From positions 1 through 64,000 of the forward strand of contig NZ_JAAHBP010000017.1 of NCBI RefSeq assembly GCF_023184515.1: 64,000 nucleotides of DNA, read 5' to 3'. Under the pieces are notes generated by a model that worked only from the letters and a program-made list of their open reading frames with translations, ran no database searches and was not told the DNA's origin. Both the position numbers and the translations under genes were made by a program. This document shows, in pieces, positions 1 to 7,276 of this stretch (its first letter is position 1; every line of letters starts with the position of its first letter). Source of the DNA: Streptomyces sp. D2-8. GTDB lineage: Bacteria; Actinomycetota; Actinomycetes; Streptomycetales; Streptomycetaceae.

Positions 1-88
1 GCGGCCGCACTTTCGACTGTGGGATCAGCGGCTTCGCGATCTCCCACAGCCCGTCCGGAACAATCCAACTCCACGTACCCCGCCCCAT
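1..88 (-). CDS. IS5-family transposase, N-terminal fragment running off the left edge
   Basis: Reading leftward from an ATG at 88, the 29 codons visible begin MGRGTWSWIVPDGLWEIAKP and end in KVRP. The phrase VPDGLWE-I-x-PLIP-x-SKVRP is the usual start of IS5-group transposases of Streptomyces (family knowledge). The rest lies outside the window, so I cannot say whether the element is intact. I could not define a terminal inverted repeat in 89-265, which contains no gene that I can see. The element is upstream of, and pointing away from, the caspase-type gene set. Confidence 0.7.
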   Translation of the reverse strand, partial: MGRGTWSWIVPDGLWEIAKPLIPQSKVRP

Positions 89-265
89 ACAGGGCCCAAC
101 GAGCGATCACCACATAGGACACCGTCTTAGTCGCTGCCCGCTCAAGACCGCACTCGTTCCGCGGAGTTGGGTTGTCGCGGTTTCGAGACCTTCCAAGGCG
201 TGTGACCACCCGTCTACGGTGGGTAATTCTTGCCACCACGGATCCGGCACCGCCTAGGGGGACAC

Positions 266-1174
266 ATGAACGACAACGGATACACCAGCCTGCCGGGATG
301 GAGAGGCGGTGACGCCAACGCCGCGTATCTCGACAAGAACCTGAAGCACAAGCCGGTCGAGACCTCCCTCGACGACTCGGTCAGCTGGCGGCAGCTGCTC
401 CAGCTGTTCGTCTACGCCCTCCTCGCCTCGTTCCTGGCGTTCCTGCCGCTCGTCTTCTTCGGGCTGATCCTCCTCGTCGGAGGCAGCGGCGAGGGGTTCG
501 CCGTCATGGCCGGGCTGGCGTACATCGCCTCGGGCATCGCCTTCTGGGTGACTCTGCTCGGGATGCGCCTGGTCGAACCGATCGCCGAATGGCGGGTTCT
601 GCTGGCGGACCGGAGCGGATCCCTCGACTCGGCGTACGTCTCCATCAGGGGCACGCTCGATCGTCGTCACATCCCCGTCGACCGCGCTGAGCGGGTCATC
701 GCGGCCGGACTGGGCCGGGACCAGGTCCGCAACCGCCTGGTGCTCTCGGAGGGCCAGTGCCAGGTCTACGTCTCGGTGTTCTCGTACGGTACGAGCCTCT
801 ACCTGGGGTGGCAGATGTGGCGCTCGCGCCGCGGGTACGCCCTGATCGGCGGGTTCGTGTCCGACCTGATCGCGTCCATCATGGGCCGCCTGAGCCCTGA
901 GCGGATCATGATGCGGACCGAGGGCGTGAGGGCCATGCGCGAGGCGGTGCACGCGGCGTGCCGGGAGGGACTGGCCACGGCGGTGGACCAGGTCGTGGTG
1001 CCCGTCAGCTTCGGCTTCCCCCAGGGACTGCCGCCGGTGCAGGCCGACCACGCGAGGTCCGCGCCGACGCCGGGCCTCAGCCCCACGCCCGCCTGGGGCC
1101 CGCCCGCGGGCGCCCCGCCGGCGGGTCCGCCGACGGGCGGCCCCCCGGCGGGCGGTGCGCACCCCGGGGCGTGA
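266..1174 (+). CDS. Membrane protein with two transmembrane helices and a proline/glycine-rich tail
   Basis: I do not recognise the family. The ATG at 266 was chosen because AGGGGGAC precedes it at good spacing; an in-frame start at 230 has none. The 302-residue product has two hydrophobic helices at about residues 45-75 and 80-105 (rich in Leu, Ala and Phe), then a soluble, presumably cytoplasmic, domain of about 150 residues, and a C-terminal tail of Pro-Thr-Gly-Ala repeats. There is no signal peptide. It is the first gene of a co-directional row that continues with an unknown protein, an EACC1-like adaptor and a caspase-like protease, so it may be the membrane component of that module. This is inference from position only. 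Confidence 0.7.
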   Translation: MNDNGYTSLPGWRGGDANAAYLDKNLKHKPVETSLDDSVSWRQLLQLFVYALLASFLAFLPLVFFGLILLVGGSGEGFAVMAGLAYIASGIAFWVTLLGMRLVEPIAEWRVLLADRSGSLDSAYVSIRGTLDRRHIPVDRAERVIAAGLGRDQVRNRLVLSEGQCQVYVSVFSYGTSLYLGWQMWRSRRGYALIGGFVSDLIASIMGRLSPERIMMRTEGVRAMREAVHAACREGLATAVDQVVVPVSFGFPQGLPPVQADHARSAPTPGLSPTPAWGPPAGAPPAGPPTGGPPAGGAHPGA

Positions 1175-1278
1175 CGCACCCCGGTTCGCCGGCTCGCACC
1201 GCCACACGCGGTGCGAGCCGGCGGCCGGTCATGGAGGGAACGGGAGGGCCCGGGAGGACCGACGGGCCTGGCGGGGCC

Positions 1279-1446
1279 GGGAAGTCCGGTGGAACCAGGG
1301 AGCCCGGCGGGACCGGGAAGCCCGGTGGAACCAGGGAGCCCGGCGGGACCGGGAAGCCCGGTGGAACCAGGGAGCCCGGCGGGACCGGGAAGCCCGGCGG
1401 AACCAGGGAGCCCGGCGGGACCGGGAAGCCCGGTGGGACCAGGAAG
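1279..1446. repeat. 36-bp tandem repeat, about 4.5 copies, directly upstream of a gene start
   Basis: Units begin at 1279, 1315, 1351, 1387 and 1423, exactly 36 bp apart, with one or two mismatches each. Each unit divides into two similar 18-bp halves of the form GGGAAGCCCGGTGGAACC and AGGGAGCCCGGCGGGACC. All six frames are open across it. The array ends about 10 bp before the ATG at 1457, with the ribosome-binding sequence GGAAGGGAAGAG in between. It has no spacers, so it is not a CRISPR. It could be read as a GSPVEPGSPAGP repeat if translation began at the GTG at 1211. Confidence 0.9.
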
Positions 1447-1456
1447 GGAAGAGCAG

Positions 1457-2680
1457 ATGGCCGAAGCCGCTCCGGAGGACGCGCAGGGCATTCTGCTGCA
1501 CGGTGCCCCCAGTGGGGAGAGCTGGGCCTACGTCGCCTTCTCGCTGAGCACCGTGCCGCTGCCCGGCGGCCTCTACCCGGAGTTCTCCGAAGCCCGGCGC
1601 AGAGCCGACCGGGTCGCCGCCGAGCGGACCTGGCTCGCGGCACTCTGGACGGATCGCACCACTGCCCGCTGGGATCTGCGGTTCATCAGCGACCCGGTGA
1701 GCGGACGCATCGAAACCGTCGTCATCGCCCAGTTGTACGGCGCCGACCCGGCAGCCGCGGTCCGGGCCGCGCGGGACGCGCTTCCCGCCCTGGCGCGGTT
1801 CCCGGCGCACGTGACGGCGACCCGGATCGAGGACACCGCGGAGATCGCGCGTCTGCTCGCTCCGTTCGTACCGGGGTGGGGCGCGATCGCCGAGATCCGC
1901 AAGCGCATCACCTGCCGGACCCTGACCCGCCTCTGGGGCGCGGAGCGGATCGCGACGGCGGTCTCCCGGTTCGACGCCCGTGAGCCTTCCTGGGACCGGG
2001 TGTGGACCCAACTGGCCGCGGAGCCGCGGCGGACCGTGGTCAGTGTGTGCCTCGAACCGTGCTCCGCTCCGCCCGGCCTCACCGAGGGCCTGACGATGAG
2101 AGCGCAGGTGTTCGGGACCCTCGCCGCGCCGGGACAGCCCGACCCGATGTACGGGGGTCCCGTGCCGGGCGACCCCTTCGCGAAGGAGGCGCACGGTCTG
2201 TACGACGAGGCCTCGCGGCGCTACACCGGGCGGCTGCACCGGGCGCGCGTCTCGGTCGCCGTCGAGGGCGAAGCCCCGGTGTCCGACGTCCTGACCGGTC
2301 TCATCAGCCACACCGTGGCGCCGGCGAGCTCCGGAGCGGTCGTCGTCCGCCCGACGGGTTGGGAGGAACACCAGGTGGCCTGCGGCAACCTGCTGGGCGT
2401 CAACCGGGACTGGCAGCCGGAGGCCTACTGGCAGGAGGTTCCCGCGTTCCTGCGGAATCCGTCCGTGGGGCAACTGTGGCTGAGCGATCCGGGAACGGTG
2501 ACGGCCCTCGCCGACCTCGTGGACGCCGACGAGGCGGCCGCCGTCTTCCGCCTGCCCCACGAGGAGCCCGGCGAGCCCGAACTCTTCGCGCTGCGGCCAG
2601 GCGTGACGCACATGCCCAGCCACGGAGCACCCGCCGGCAGCACCGACGCCGGCTGGACCGACTTCGGCTCCGGCGTCTGA
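1457..2680 (+). CDS. Unknown 407-aa protein of the caspase/EACC1 gene set
   Basis: No family is recognised with confidence. The protein is soluble, has no transmembrane segment, and has a mixed composition that suggests a folded alpha/beta protein. The start at ATG 1457 has a good purine-rich ribosome-binding site; an in-frame GTG at 1211 would add a repeat-encoded Pro-Gly-Ser arm of 82 residues. The gene is followed after 53 bp by an EACC1-like gene, which itself overlaps the caspase gene. In ternary conflict systems the EACC1 component is encoded with an effector and often a third, variable protein, so this one may be the sensor or variable component. That role is inferred from gene order alone. 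Confidence 0.75.
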   Translation: MAEAAPEDAQGILLHGAPSGESWAYVAFSLSTVPLPGGLYPEFSEARRRADRVAAERTWLAALWTDRTTARWDLRFISDPVSGRIETVVIAQLYGADPAAAVRAARDALPALARFPAHVTATRIEDTAEIARLLAPFVPGWGAIAEIRKRITCRTLTRLWGAERIATAVSRFDAREPSWDRVWTQLAAEPRRTVVSVCLEPCSAPPGLTEGLTMRAQVFGTLAAPGQPDPMYGGPVPGDPFAKEAHGLYDEASRRYTGRLHRARVSVAVEGEAPVSDVLTGLISHTVAPASSGAVVVRPTGWEEHQVACGNLLGVNRDWQPEAYWQEVPAFLRNPSVGQLWLSDPGTVTALADLVDADEAAAVFRLPHEEPGEPELFALRPGVTHMPSHGAPAGSTDAGWTDFGSGV

Positions 2681-2733
2681 CCGCCGAACCCCGGTCCCGC
2701 AGCGATCCGACCGACGAACAGGAGCCACTGGAC

Positions 2734-3147
2734 ATGCCCGAAACACCCGCGTCCCAGCCGCCGGAGAACGCTCTGACCTTCTCCTTCCCGGGATTGCAGG
2801 CCCAAGTCGACGCCCTGAACCGGGACCTGGCGGAGTGGATCAACGTCACGGACCAGCTGAGCGGCATGGCGAGTCTGCGCACCCAGCCGCCCGCCCCCGG
2901 CGAGCAGGGCGACGTCGCCGTCGCCGTGGACATCATCAACGCCTCCGCCGCGGTGATCGCCGCGGTCACCAACGCCTTCTTCCTCTGGCTGCAGCAACGG
3001 CAGCCGACCTACCGGCGGATCGAGTTCGAGGTGGTGCGGCCCGACGGCACCCGGGTCAGCGGCGCGGTCGACGACGAGGCCCAACTGCCCGAGGTCATGG
3101 CCCAACTGTCCGGGTTCGTCGTCGCACCACCCGGAGGGGACGGATGA
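2734..3147 (+). CDS. EACC1-like effector-associated constant component
   Basis: This is a 137-residue protein with an ATG start behind AGGAGCC. It contains a predicted amphipathic/hydrophobic helix near residues 65-90 (AVDIINASAAVIAAVTNAFF) followed by a short beta-rich domain with the text RRIEFEVVRPDGTRVSG. This layout, a helix then a small beta domain ending in a short Gly-Pro tail, matches the effector-associated constant component EACC1 described in actinobacterial conflict systems next to caspase or trypsin effectors. Here the next gene is a caspase whose ATG overlaps this stop codon (ATGA), so the two are almost certainly translationally coupled. I assign the name from shape and context and have not compared it with the family profile. 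Confidence 0.6.
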   Translation: MPETPASQPPENALTFSFPGLQAQVDALNRDLAEWINVTDQLSGMASLRTQPPAPGEQGDVAVAVDIINASAAVIAAVTNAFFLWLQQRQPTYRRIEFEVVRPDGTRVSGAVDDEAQLPEVMAQLSGFVVAPPGGDG

Positions 3148-4274
3148 CCTGGGCCGTCTGGCGCCCCGCCCCCGCCGCCGCGTACGCGCTGCTCGTCGGC
3201 ACCGGTCGGCACGTCCGCCCCAGCTCCCTGTCCTGCATACCCCAGGCCGTGAGCGCGACCCGAGCCCTCGGGGCCGCCCTCACGGGCGACCAGGGGGTGT
3301 TCGACACGCGCCGGACCACGATGGTCCTGGACCCCGCCGACACACGCCAGGTGCTGGACCCCCTGCGTCGTATGGTCCGGGAACCGGACGTCGACCTGCT
3401 GCTCTTCTCCTACTGCGGCCACGGACTGCTCGGCCGGAACGACCGTCTCTGCCTGGCCCTCACCCCCTCCAGCCAGGACGGCGGCGGGGGCGACCCGAGC
3501 CCGGCCCTGCCGTTCACCGAAGTCGCCAGCCTGATGCGGGAGTCGTCGGCGAGACACAAGGTCGCGATCCTCGACTGCTGCTTCTCCGGCCGCGCCCTCG
3601 GCCCGGACGGCCACGGCATCCACCTGCTCACCGCGTGCGGTCCCACCCTGAAGGCCCTGTTCCCGCCCGAGGGAACACGTACCGGCTTCACCGGGGAACT
3701 GCTCAGGATCCTCGAGGAGGGCATACCCGACGGGCCCCGCCATCTCGGACTCTCCGCCCTCTACGACCGGCTGGCGGTGGTCCTGCCGACCACCCCGGCA
3801 CCGCAGGCAGCGATCATCCCCACCGGATACCCCGCGCCCCACCAGCAGACCGTCGGCGGCTCGGGCCACATCGCGCTGGCGGTCAACCCGGCTTACGGCA
3901 CCCAGCGGACCCCGGCGGGACTGCGCGCCCGAGGCGTCTTCGCCCAGCGGCTCAAGAATCTCACCGAGCCGTCACCCGGCAACCTCGTGCCCGACCCGGC
4001 GAGGCTGCCGCAACTGGTGCAGGTGCTGGCCGACCTGGCCCGGGACGCGACCGAGGCCCTGGGCCCGCTCGACGACTTCAGCATCGACGCCCGCCACAAC
4101 CACGCCGTGATGACCGGTGCCGCCGGATACCCCGGCCAGGCCGCGGCCCTGCTGTCCGCCCTGGTCGACGCCCTCCGCACGCAGTCGTCCAGCCACCGGG
4201 CCCTCCCCCGAGCGGAACAGGCCATGACCCACTGGAGCCGAGAGCTCTCCCGCAGTGGCCACGCGGGAGTGTGA
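3144..4274 (+). CDS. Caspase-like cysteine protease (peptidase C14/metacaspase fold), likely conflict-system effector
   Basis: The 376-residue protein carries the caspase catalytic dyad in the right order and spacing: His93 in FSYCGHG and Cys146 in ILDCCFSG. The core fold covers about residues 12-250: a first strand YALLVGTG, a strand LLLFSYCG before the His, and a strand VAILDCC before the Cys. A C-terminal region of about 120 residues has no recognised domain. The GGAGGGGA ribosome-binding site lies inside the upstream EACC1-like gene, and the two genes overlap by 4 bp. No NTPase domain is fused, so activation would have to come from the partner genes. In bacteria such proteases act in programmed death or abortive infection; that role here is inferred. 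Confidence 0.85.
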   Translation: MTWAVWRPAPAAAYALLVGTGRHVRPSSLSCIPQAVSATRALGAALTGDQGVFDTRRTTMVLDPADTRQVLDPLRRMVREPDVDLLLFSYCGHGLLGRNDRLCLALTPSSQDGGGGDPSPALPFTEVASLMRESSARHKVAILDCCFSGRALGPDGHGIHLLTACGPTLKALFPPEGTRTGFTGELLRILEEGIPDGPRHLGLSALYDRLAVVLPTTPAPQAAIIPTGYPAPHQQTVGGSGHIALAVNPAYGTQRTPAGLRARGVFAQRLKNLTEPSPGNLVPDPARLPQLVQVLADLARDATEALGPLDDFSIDARHNHAVMTGAAGYPGQAAALLSALVDALRTQSSSHRALPRAEQAMTHWSRELSRSGHAGV

Positions 4275-4495
4275 CCCGCTCATCCGCGGGACGGTCATGA
4301 CCCGGGGTGCGTGGCGTTCGCGGGGGTTCTCTCGGAGGAACTGGCCGGAACACGGTGCTCCGGGAAGCCCTGACGAACGCCGGGTGGTGGGACAGCCGTA
4401 CCCACTACCGCGATGCCCACTTGCGCGCCCGCGAGACAATGGACGGTGGCCCACTCCACCGGGAGGGTCAGCGCGACGTACGAGGAGGAGAAGAC

Positions 4496-4864
4496 ATGGC
4501 GGAGCCCACGCCGCGTCGGAACGAACCGCGGCTACGCCCCGCGCCCCTGCTCTTCGAGCCTGCGGAGGCGGCCTCCGACCCTGAGCACTTCTTCGACCTC
4601 GAGTCGATCGACGACCCCCGGGCGCTGCTGGCCCGGGCGACGGAGCTGACGCTGGCGTTCCGGGCCGCGGCGGACCGGGCGGTGGAGTTCCAGGCGATGG
4701 CGGCGGCGCAGCTGGCCGATCCGCGGCGGTTCGACCGGCTGACGACCGCGGAGATCGCCGAGCGGGCCGAGTGGACCGAGGACTACGCCAAGAAGATGGT
4801 CGAGTTCGGGCGGGATCTGATGCGGGGCGACGCCGAGGGCCGAGGCCCCGGCGACACCGCCTGA
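4496..4864 (+). CDS. Small hypothetical protein, helical, 122 aa
   Basis: The ATG at 4496 follows a strong GAGGAGGAG ribosome-binding site. The protein has a Pro/Arg-rich N-terminus followed by a predominantly helical stretch (ALLARATELTLAFRAAADRA and onward), an acidic and Arg-rich character, and no membrane segment. I do not recognise a family. It lies 222 bp after the caspase gene on the same strand. The intervening 4275-4495 shows no terminator that I can see, so it could be a distal member of that transcription unit or independent. Confidence 0.65.
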   Translation: MAEPTPRRNEPRLRPAPLLFEPAEAASDPEHFFDLESIDDPRALLARATELTLAFRAAADRAVEFQAMAAAQLADPRRFDRLTTAEIAERAEWTEDYAKKMVEFGRDLMRGDAEGRGPGDTA

Positions 4865-4988
4865 CACGGGCCCTTCCCGATCACCTGGCATATGCCAGGC
4901 GGGCAAGATACTCCCTCCCACCCCCTCCTGTCCCGATTTCCCGCAACCCTCGGAAACCGACTGCTCACGGCGGGTAGATCTGGATGCC

Positions 4989-5582
4989 ATGAGCAGCGCA
5001 TGGAACGCCTCCGATGTCACCCCGGACGGGGCCGCCTGGCTCGCCTCGGCAGGAACGTATCCGCGAAGCACCCGCGCCCTCTGGGAGGAGCGTCCGGGCG
5101 CACCGGTCGTACTGCCCTGCGGCTCGGTCTTCGACGTGGTCAGCGCTCCCGCGATGTTCGGCCGGCGGATGCTCGACCGGCTGTGGGACGACGGCCCCGG
5201 CTCGGGGCCGGTCGCGGAGTTCCGGGGCCGGATGCTGCTGTTCGCCGCCCCGGGGACGGCTCAGCGCCTCCCCGCGCTGCTGGAGTGGGAGGAGTGGGGC
5301 GCGCGCGACAGCCGGGAGGCCCACCGTGCGCACGCCGTCCCGCCGCTGCTGTGCCACGGCACCGGCGACGCGGTGACCGTCCCGGCACCGACGGAGAGCA
5401 CCTCACCCGCTCGCCCCGCCTCCCGCTGGCTCGTCGCCCCCGACACCCGTCAGCCCTGGCTTCCCGGCCCCGAGGTACTGCTCTGGGCGGCCGTCCGGGC
5501 GGCCCGCTCGGCGGTGCGGATTTCGATTTTTCCTCCCGCCGACCAGGGTGCTAAGGTCTACGACGTCAGCAGGCGCCGCTAG
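4989..5582 (+). CDS. Primase/polymerase-domain-like protein; 3' end overlaps tRNA-Lys 1
   Basis: The 197-residue product resembles the short actinobacterial proteins annotated as bifunctional DNA primase/polymerase, N-terminal: a start of the form W-x-ASDVTPDGAAWLASAGTYP, a central LPCGSVFDVVSAP and a Gly/Pro-rich end. I do not see the full set of archaeo-eukaryotic primase catalytic acidic residues, so enzymatic activity is doubtful. The start ATG is at 4989. The last ten bases of the reading frame, including the TAG stop, lie inside the tRNA-Lys gene that begins at 5573. The stop is supplied by the conserved tRNA sequence GCTAGC, so the native C-terminus is fixed by the tRNA. Confidence 0.6.
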   Translation: MSSAWNASDVTPDGAAWLASAGTYPRSTRALWEERPGAPVVLPCGSVFDVVSAPAMFGRRMLDRLWDDGPGSGPVAEFRGRMLLFAAPGTAQRLPALLEWEEWGARDSREAHRAHAVPPLLCHGTGDAVTVPAPTESTSPARPASRWLVAPDTRQPWLPGPEVLLWAAVRAARSAVRISIFPPADQGAKVYDVSRRR

Positions 5583-5646
5583 CTCAGTTGGTTAGAGCAG
5601 CTGACTCTTAATCAGCGGGTCCGGGGTTCGAGTCCCTGGCGGCGCA
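5573..5646 (+). tRNA. tRNA-Lys(CTT), copy 1
   Basis: This is a complete cloverleaf of 74 nt: a 7-bp acceptor GCGCCGC/GCGGCGC, a D-arm GCTC/GAGC, an anticodon arm GCTGA/TCAGC with loop CTCTTAA (anticodon CTT), a T-arm CGGGG/CCCTG with TTCGAGT, and discriminator A. No CCA is encoded. Identical genes occur at 19726 and 25524. The leader ACGACGTCAGC just upstream is shared with copy 3, suggesting a duplicated promoter region. A TAAGGT 21 bp upstream could be part of the promoter. Confidence 0.97.
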
Positions 5647-5654
5647 CAGACGGT

Positions 5655-5686
5655 GAAAGGCCCCTCGCTGGAGCGAGGGGCCTTTC
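5655..5686. terminator. Bidirectional hairpin terminator between tRNA-Lys 1 and the M6 protease gene
   Basis: GAAAGGCCCCTCGC and GCGAGGGGCCTTTC form a perfect 14-bp stem with a 4-nt loop. The stem ends in AAA/TTT on both strands and it lies between convergent genes. Confidence 0.9.
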
Positions 5687-5703
5687 GCATGCCCCAGAAC
5701 CCG

Positions 5704-6969
5704 TCATCGCCCCACCGCGATCTTCACCGTCCACGCCCCCGAAGTCGTACGCCCCTCCACCTCCACCCGCACCTCCTCCCCCGGCACCGTGAAGCTCTCC
5801 CCGATGCCGATCGGCGCGTCCGCGAGGGGCGGGTAGACGGAGTCCTCCCAGCACGCGTCGGTGCGCGGGTGGGCGTCGATCACCTCGATGGGCCCGGCCC
5901 CGGACTGCGCCCCGCCCCGCACCCGGTACACGAGCACCCCCTGCCGGCAGGCGGCCACGTCGTTGCCCACCGGCACCCGCACCTCGAAGGCGAGCACGCT
6001 GTCGGGTCCCGTCCGCACCACCGCGAGCTTGGTACCCCGCCCGAGACCGAAGGCCGGCGCCCCCGCGGCCCCCGTCGTCGGCACCCCCGGACCCGCCGCC
6101 AGCGGCTCCAGGGTCAGCCGGGCGGGCCCGGCGTCCTGCACGCACCGCACCTGCCGCGGATCCAGCCAGCCCAGCTTCCACTTGTGCCAGGCGAAGAGGT
6201 CGGGGGCGAGTCCGAACTGGCTGCCCATCAGATCCCAGTCGCCGACATGCGTGTCCCAGTCGCCCTTGCCGTCCGTGGGCCGGTGGTACAGGTCGGGCAG
6301 GTCGAACACGTGCCCGGTTTCGTGGGCGAGGACGAGACGGTCCGGCGGGTGCTGCTCGAACACCGTGACGATCCGGCGCAGGTCGGTGCCGTCGGCCCGC
6401 AGCGGGCTCGCCAGGTTCACCACCTTGGTCGCGTCGGAGTCCACGCCGGGCGCCTCCGGGTCGGCGACGAAGTACACGACGTCGTAGCGCGAGAAGTCGA
6501 CCCGGGGGTCGGCCACGGAGAGGGCGTCGCGCAGGTAGGCGGCCCGGCGTGTGGGGCTCCAGTCGCGCTGTATGTCGTACGCGGTGGACGGCTTCGGCAT
6601 CTGGATCCAGTGCGGCAGCGCGTGCGGGCGCAGGGTGAAACGGCCGTAGGAAGCGCGTTCGAAGAAGCGGGTGGTGGCCGGGAAGTGGTCGGCGGTCAGT
6701 TCCTGCGGTGTGGTCAGCGGGTGGGAGTCCGGGAACGACAGGAAGACCATGACCGCGTCCAGAGACCGGGCCGGGCGCGGGTAGGCGGCGTTCCAGGTGT
6801 CCAGGCCCTCCGAGTGGTGGGCGTCGGTCCGGGTCAGGGCGCAGGGCGCGGCCGAGTCGGGCTCGGCGGCCGAGGGGCCGGCGCCGAGGGAGGTGGCGGC
6901 GAGCGCCGACATGGTGGTGAACACGGCCGCGGTGCTGCGCAGTCGGGCGCGCGGAAACGGACGCGGCAC
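5704..6969 (-). CDS. Secreted M6-family metalloprotease (immune inhibitor A-like)
   Basis: Residues in the text VLAHETGHVFDLPDLY supply the zinc-binding HExxH with the downstream Asp typical of M6 peptidases. The preceding region (DAVMVFLSFPDS, then FFERASYGRFTL) is the usual M6 catalytic-domain start. I chose the GTG at 6969 because GGAGG precedes it by five bases; the product then begins with Arg-rich residues and a hydrophobic stretch ending in PSAAEPD, a good Sec signal peptide. The mature enzyme of about 380 residues would be exported and act on extracellular proteins. A C-terminal beta domain of about 150 residues has no recognised motif. The gene is monocistronic and faces tRNA-Lys 1. 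Confidence 0.85.
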   Translation of the reverse strand: MPRPFPRARLRSTAAVFTTMSALAATSLGAGPSAAEPDSAAPCALTRTDAHHSEGLDTWNAAYPRPARSLDAVMVFLSFPDSHPLTTPQELTADHFPATTRFFERASYGRFTLRPHALPHWIQMPKPSTAYDIQRDWSPTRRAAYLRDALSVADPRVDFSRYDVVYFVADPEAPGVDSDATKVVNLASPLRADGTDLRRIVTVFEQHPPDRLVLAHETGHVFDLPDLYHRPTDGKGDWDTHVGDWDLMGSQFGLAPDLFAWHKWKLGWLDPRQVRCVQDAGPARLTLEPLAAGPGVPTTGAAGAPAFGLGRGTKLAVVRTGPDSVLAFEVRVPVGNDVAACRQGVLVYRVRGGAQSGAGPIEVIDAHPRTDACWEDSVYPPLADAPIGIGESFTVPGEEVRVEVEGRTTSGAWTVKIAVGR

Positions 6970-7276
6970 GGGCACCTCCGGGTACGGTTCGCGGGACACC
7001 GCACCCAGCCTGTGATGATTTGTCGTACCACGTCCTGTTTGCCTGCACCGGTCGGGTGAAGGGGACGAAAAATCGCGGAAGCCGACACCCCCGAAGTACT
7101 CACAGAACGTCACAACTGGTCGGGGGCCTGAAGAAGCCGTCCAGGTGCGTGCAGAAACGATCTGGCAGAAGGGCCGGTTGGCCGGGGAGACTGGACACCG
7201 GCTGGAAGGCCCTGGGGCCAGCCTCTATGATCGGCACACTTTCCTGACCTTTCCTGCACGGACAGAGATCGAATAC
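6970..7276. promoter_or_regulatory. Divergent promoter region between protease and GGDEF-EAL genes
   Basis: This is 307 bp without a gene. A sequence TATGAT at 7226-7231 with TGGAAG 17 bp upstream could be a -10/-35 pair for the GGDEF-EAL gene. I see no clear operator or riboswitch. Confidence 0.4.

Noticed and set aside
1279..1446. Possible CRISPR array (36-bp repeat unit)
   Set aside because: The units are contiguous with no spacers, and no cas genes are present in the window.
799..1491. Minus-strand frame with perfect Gly-X-Y (collagen-like) repeats
   Set aside because: It is the antisense of the 36-bp repeat and of the end of the 302-aa membrane protein gene. It has no convincing ribosome-binding site, and every frame is open there because the repeat length is a multiple of three.
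5612..7048. Long minus-strand frame ending in RRQGLEPRTR
   Set aside because: It is an out-of-frame shadow of the M6 protease gene that reads through the terminator and the antisense of tRNA-Lys 1.
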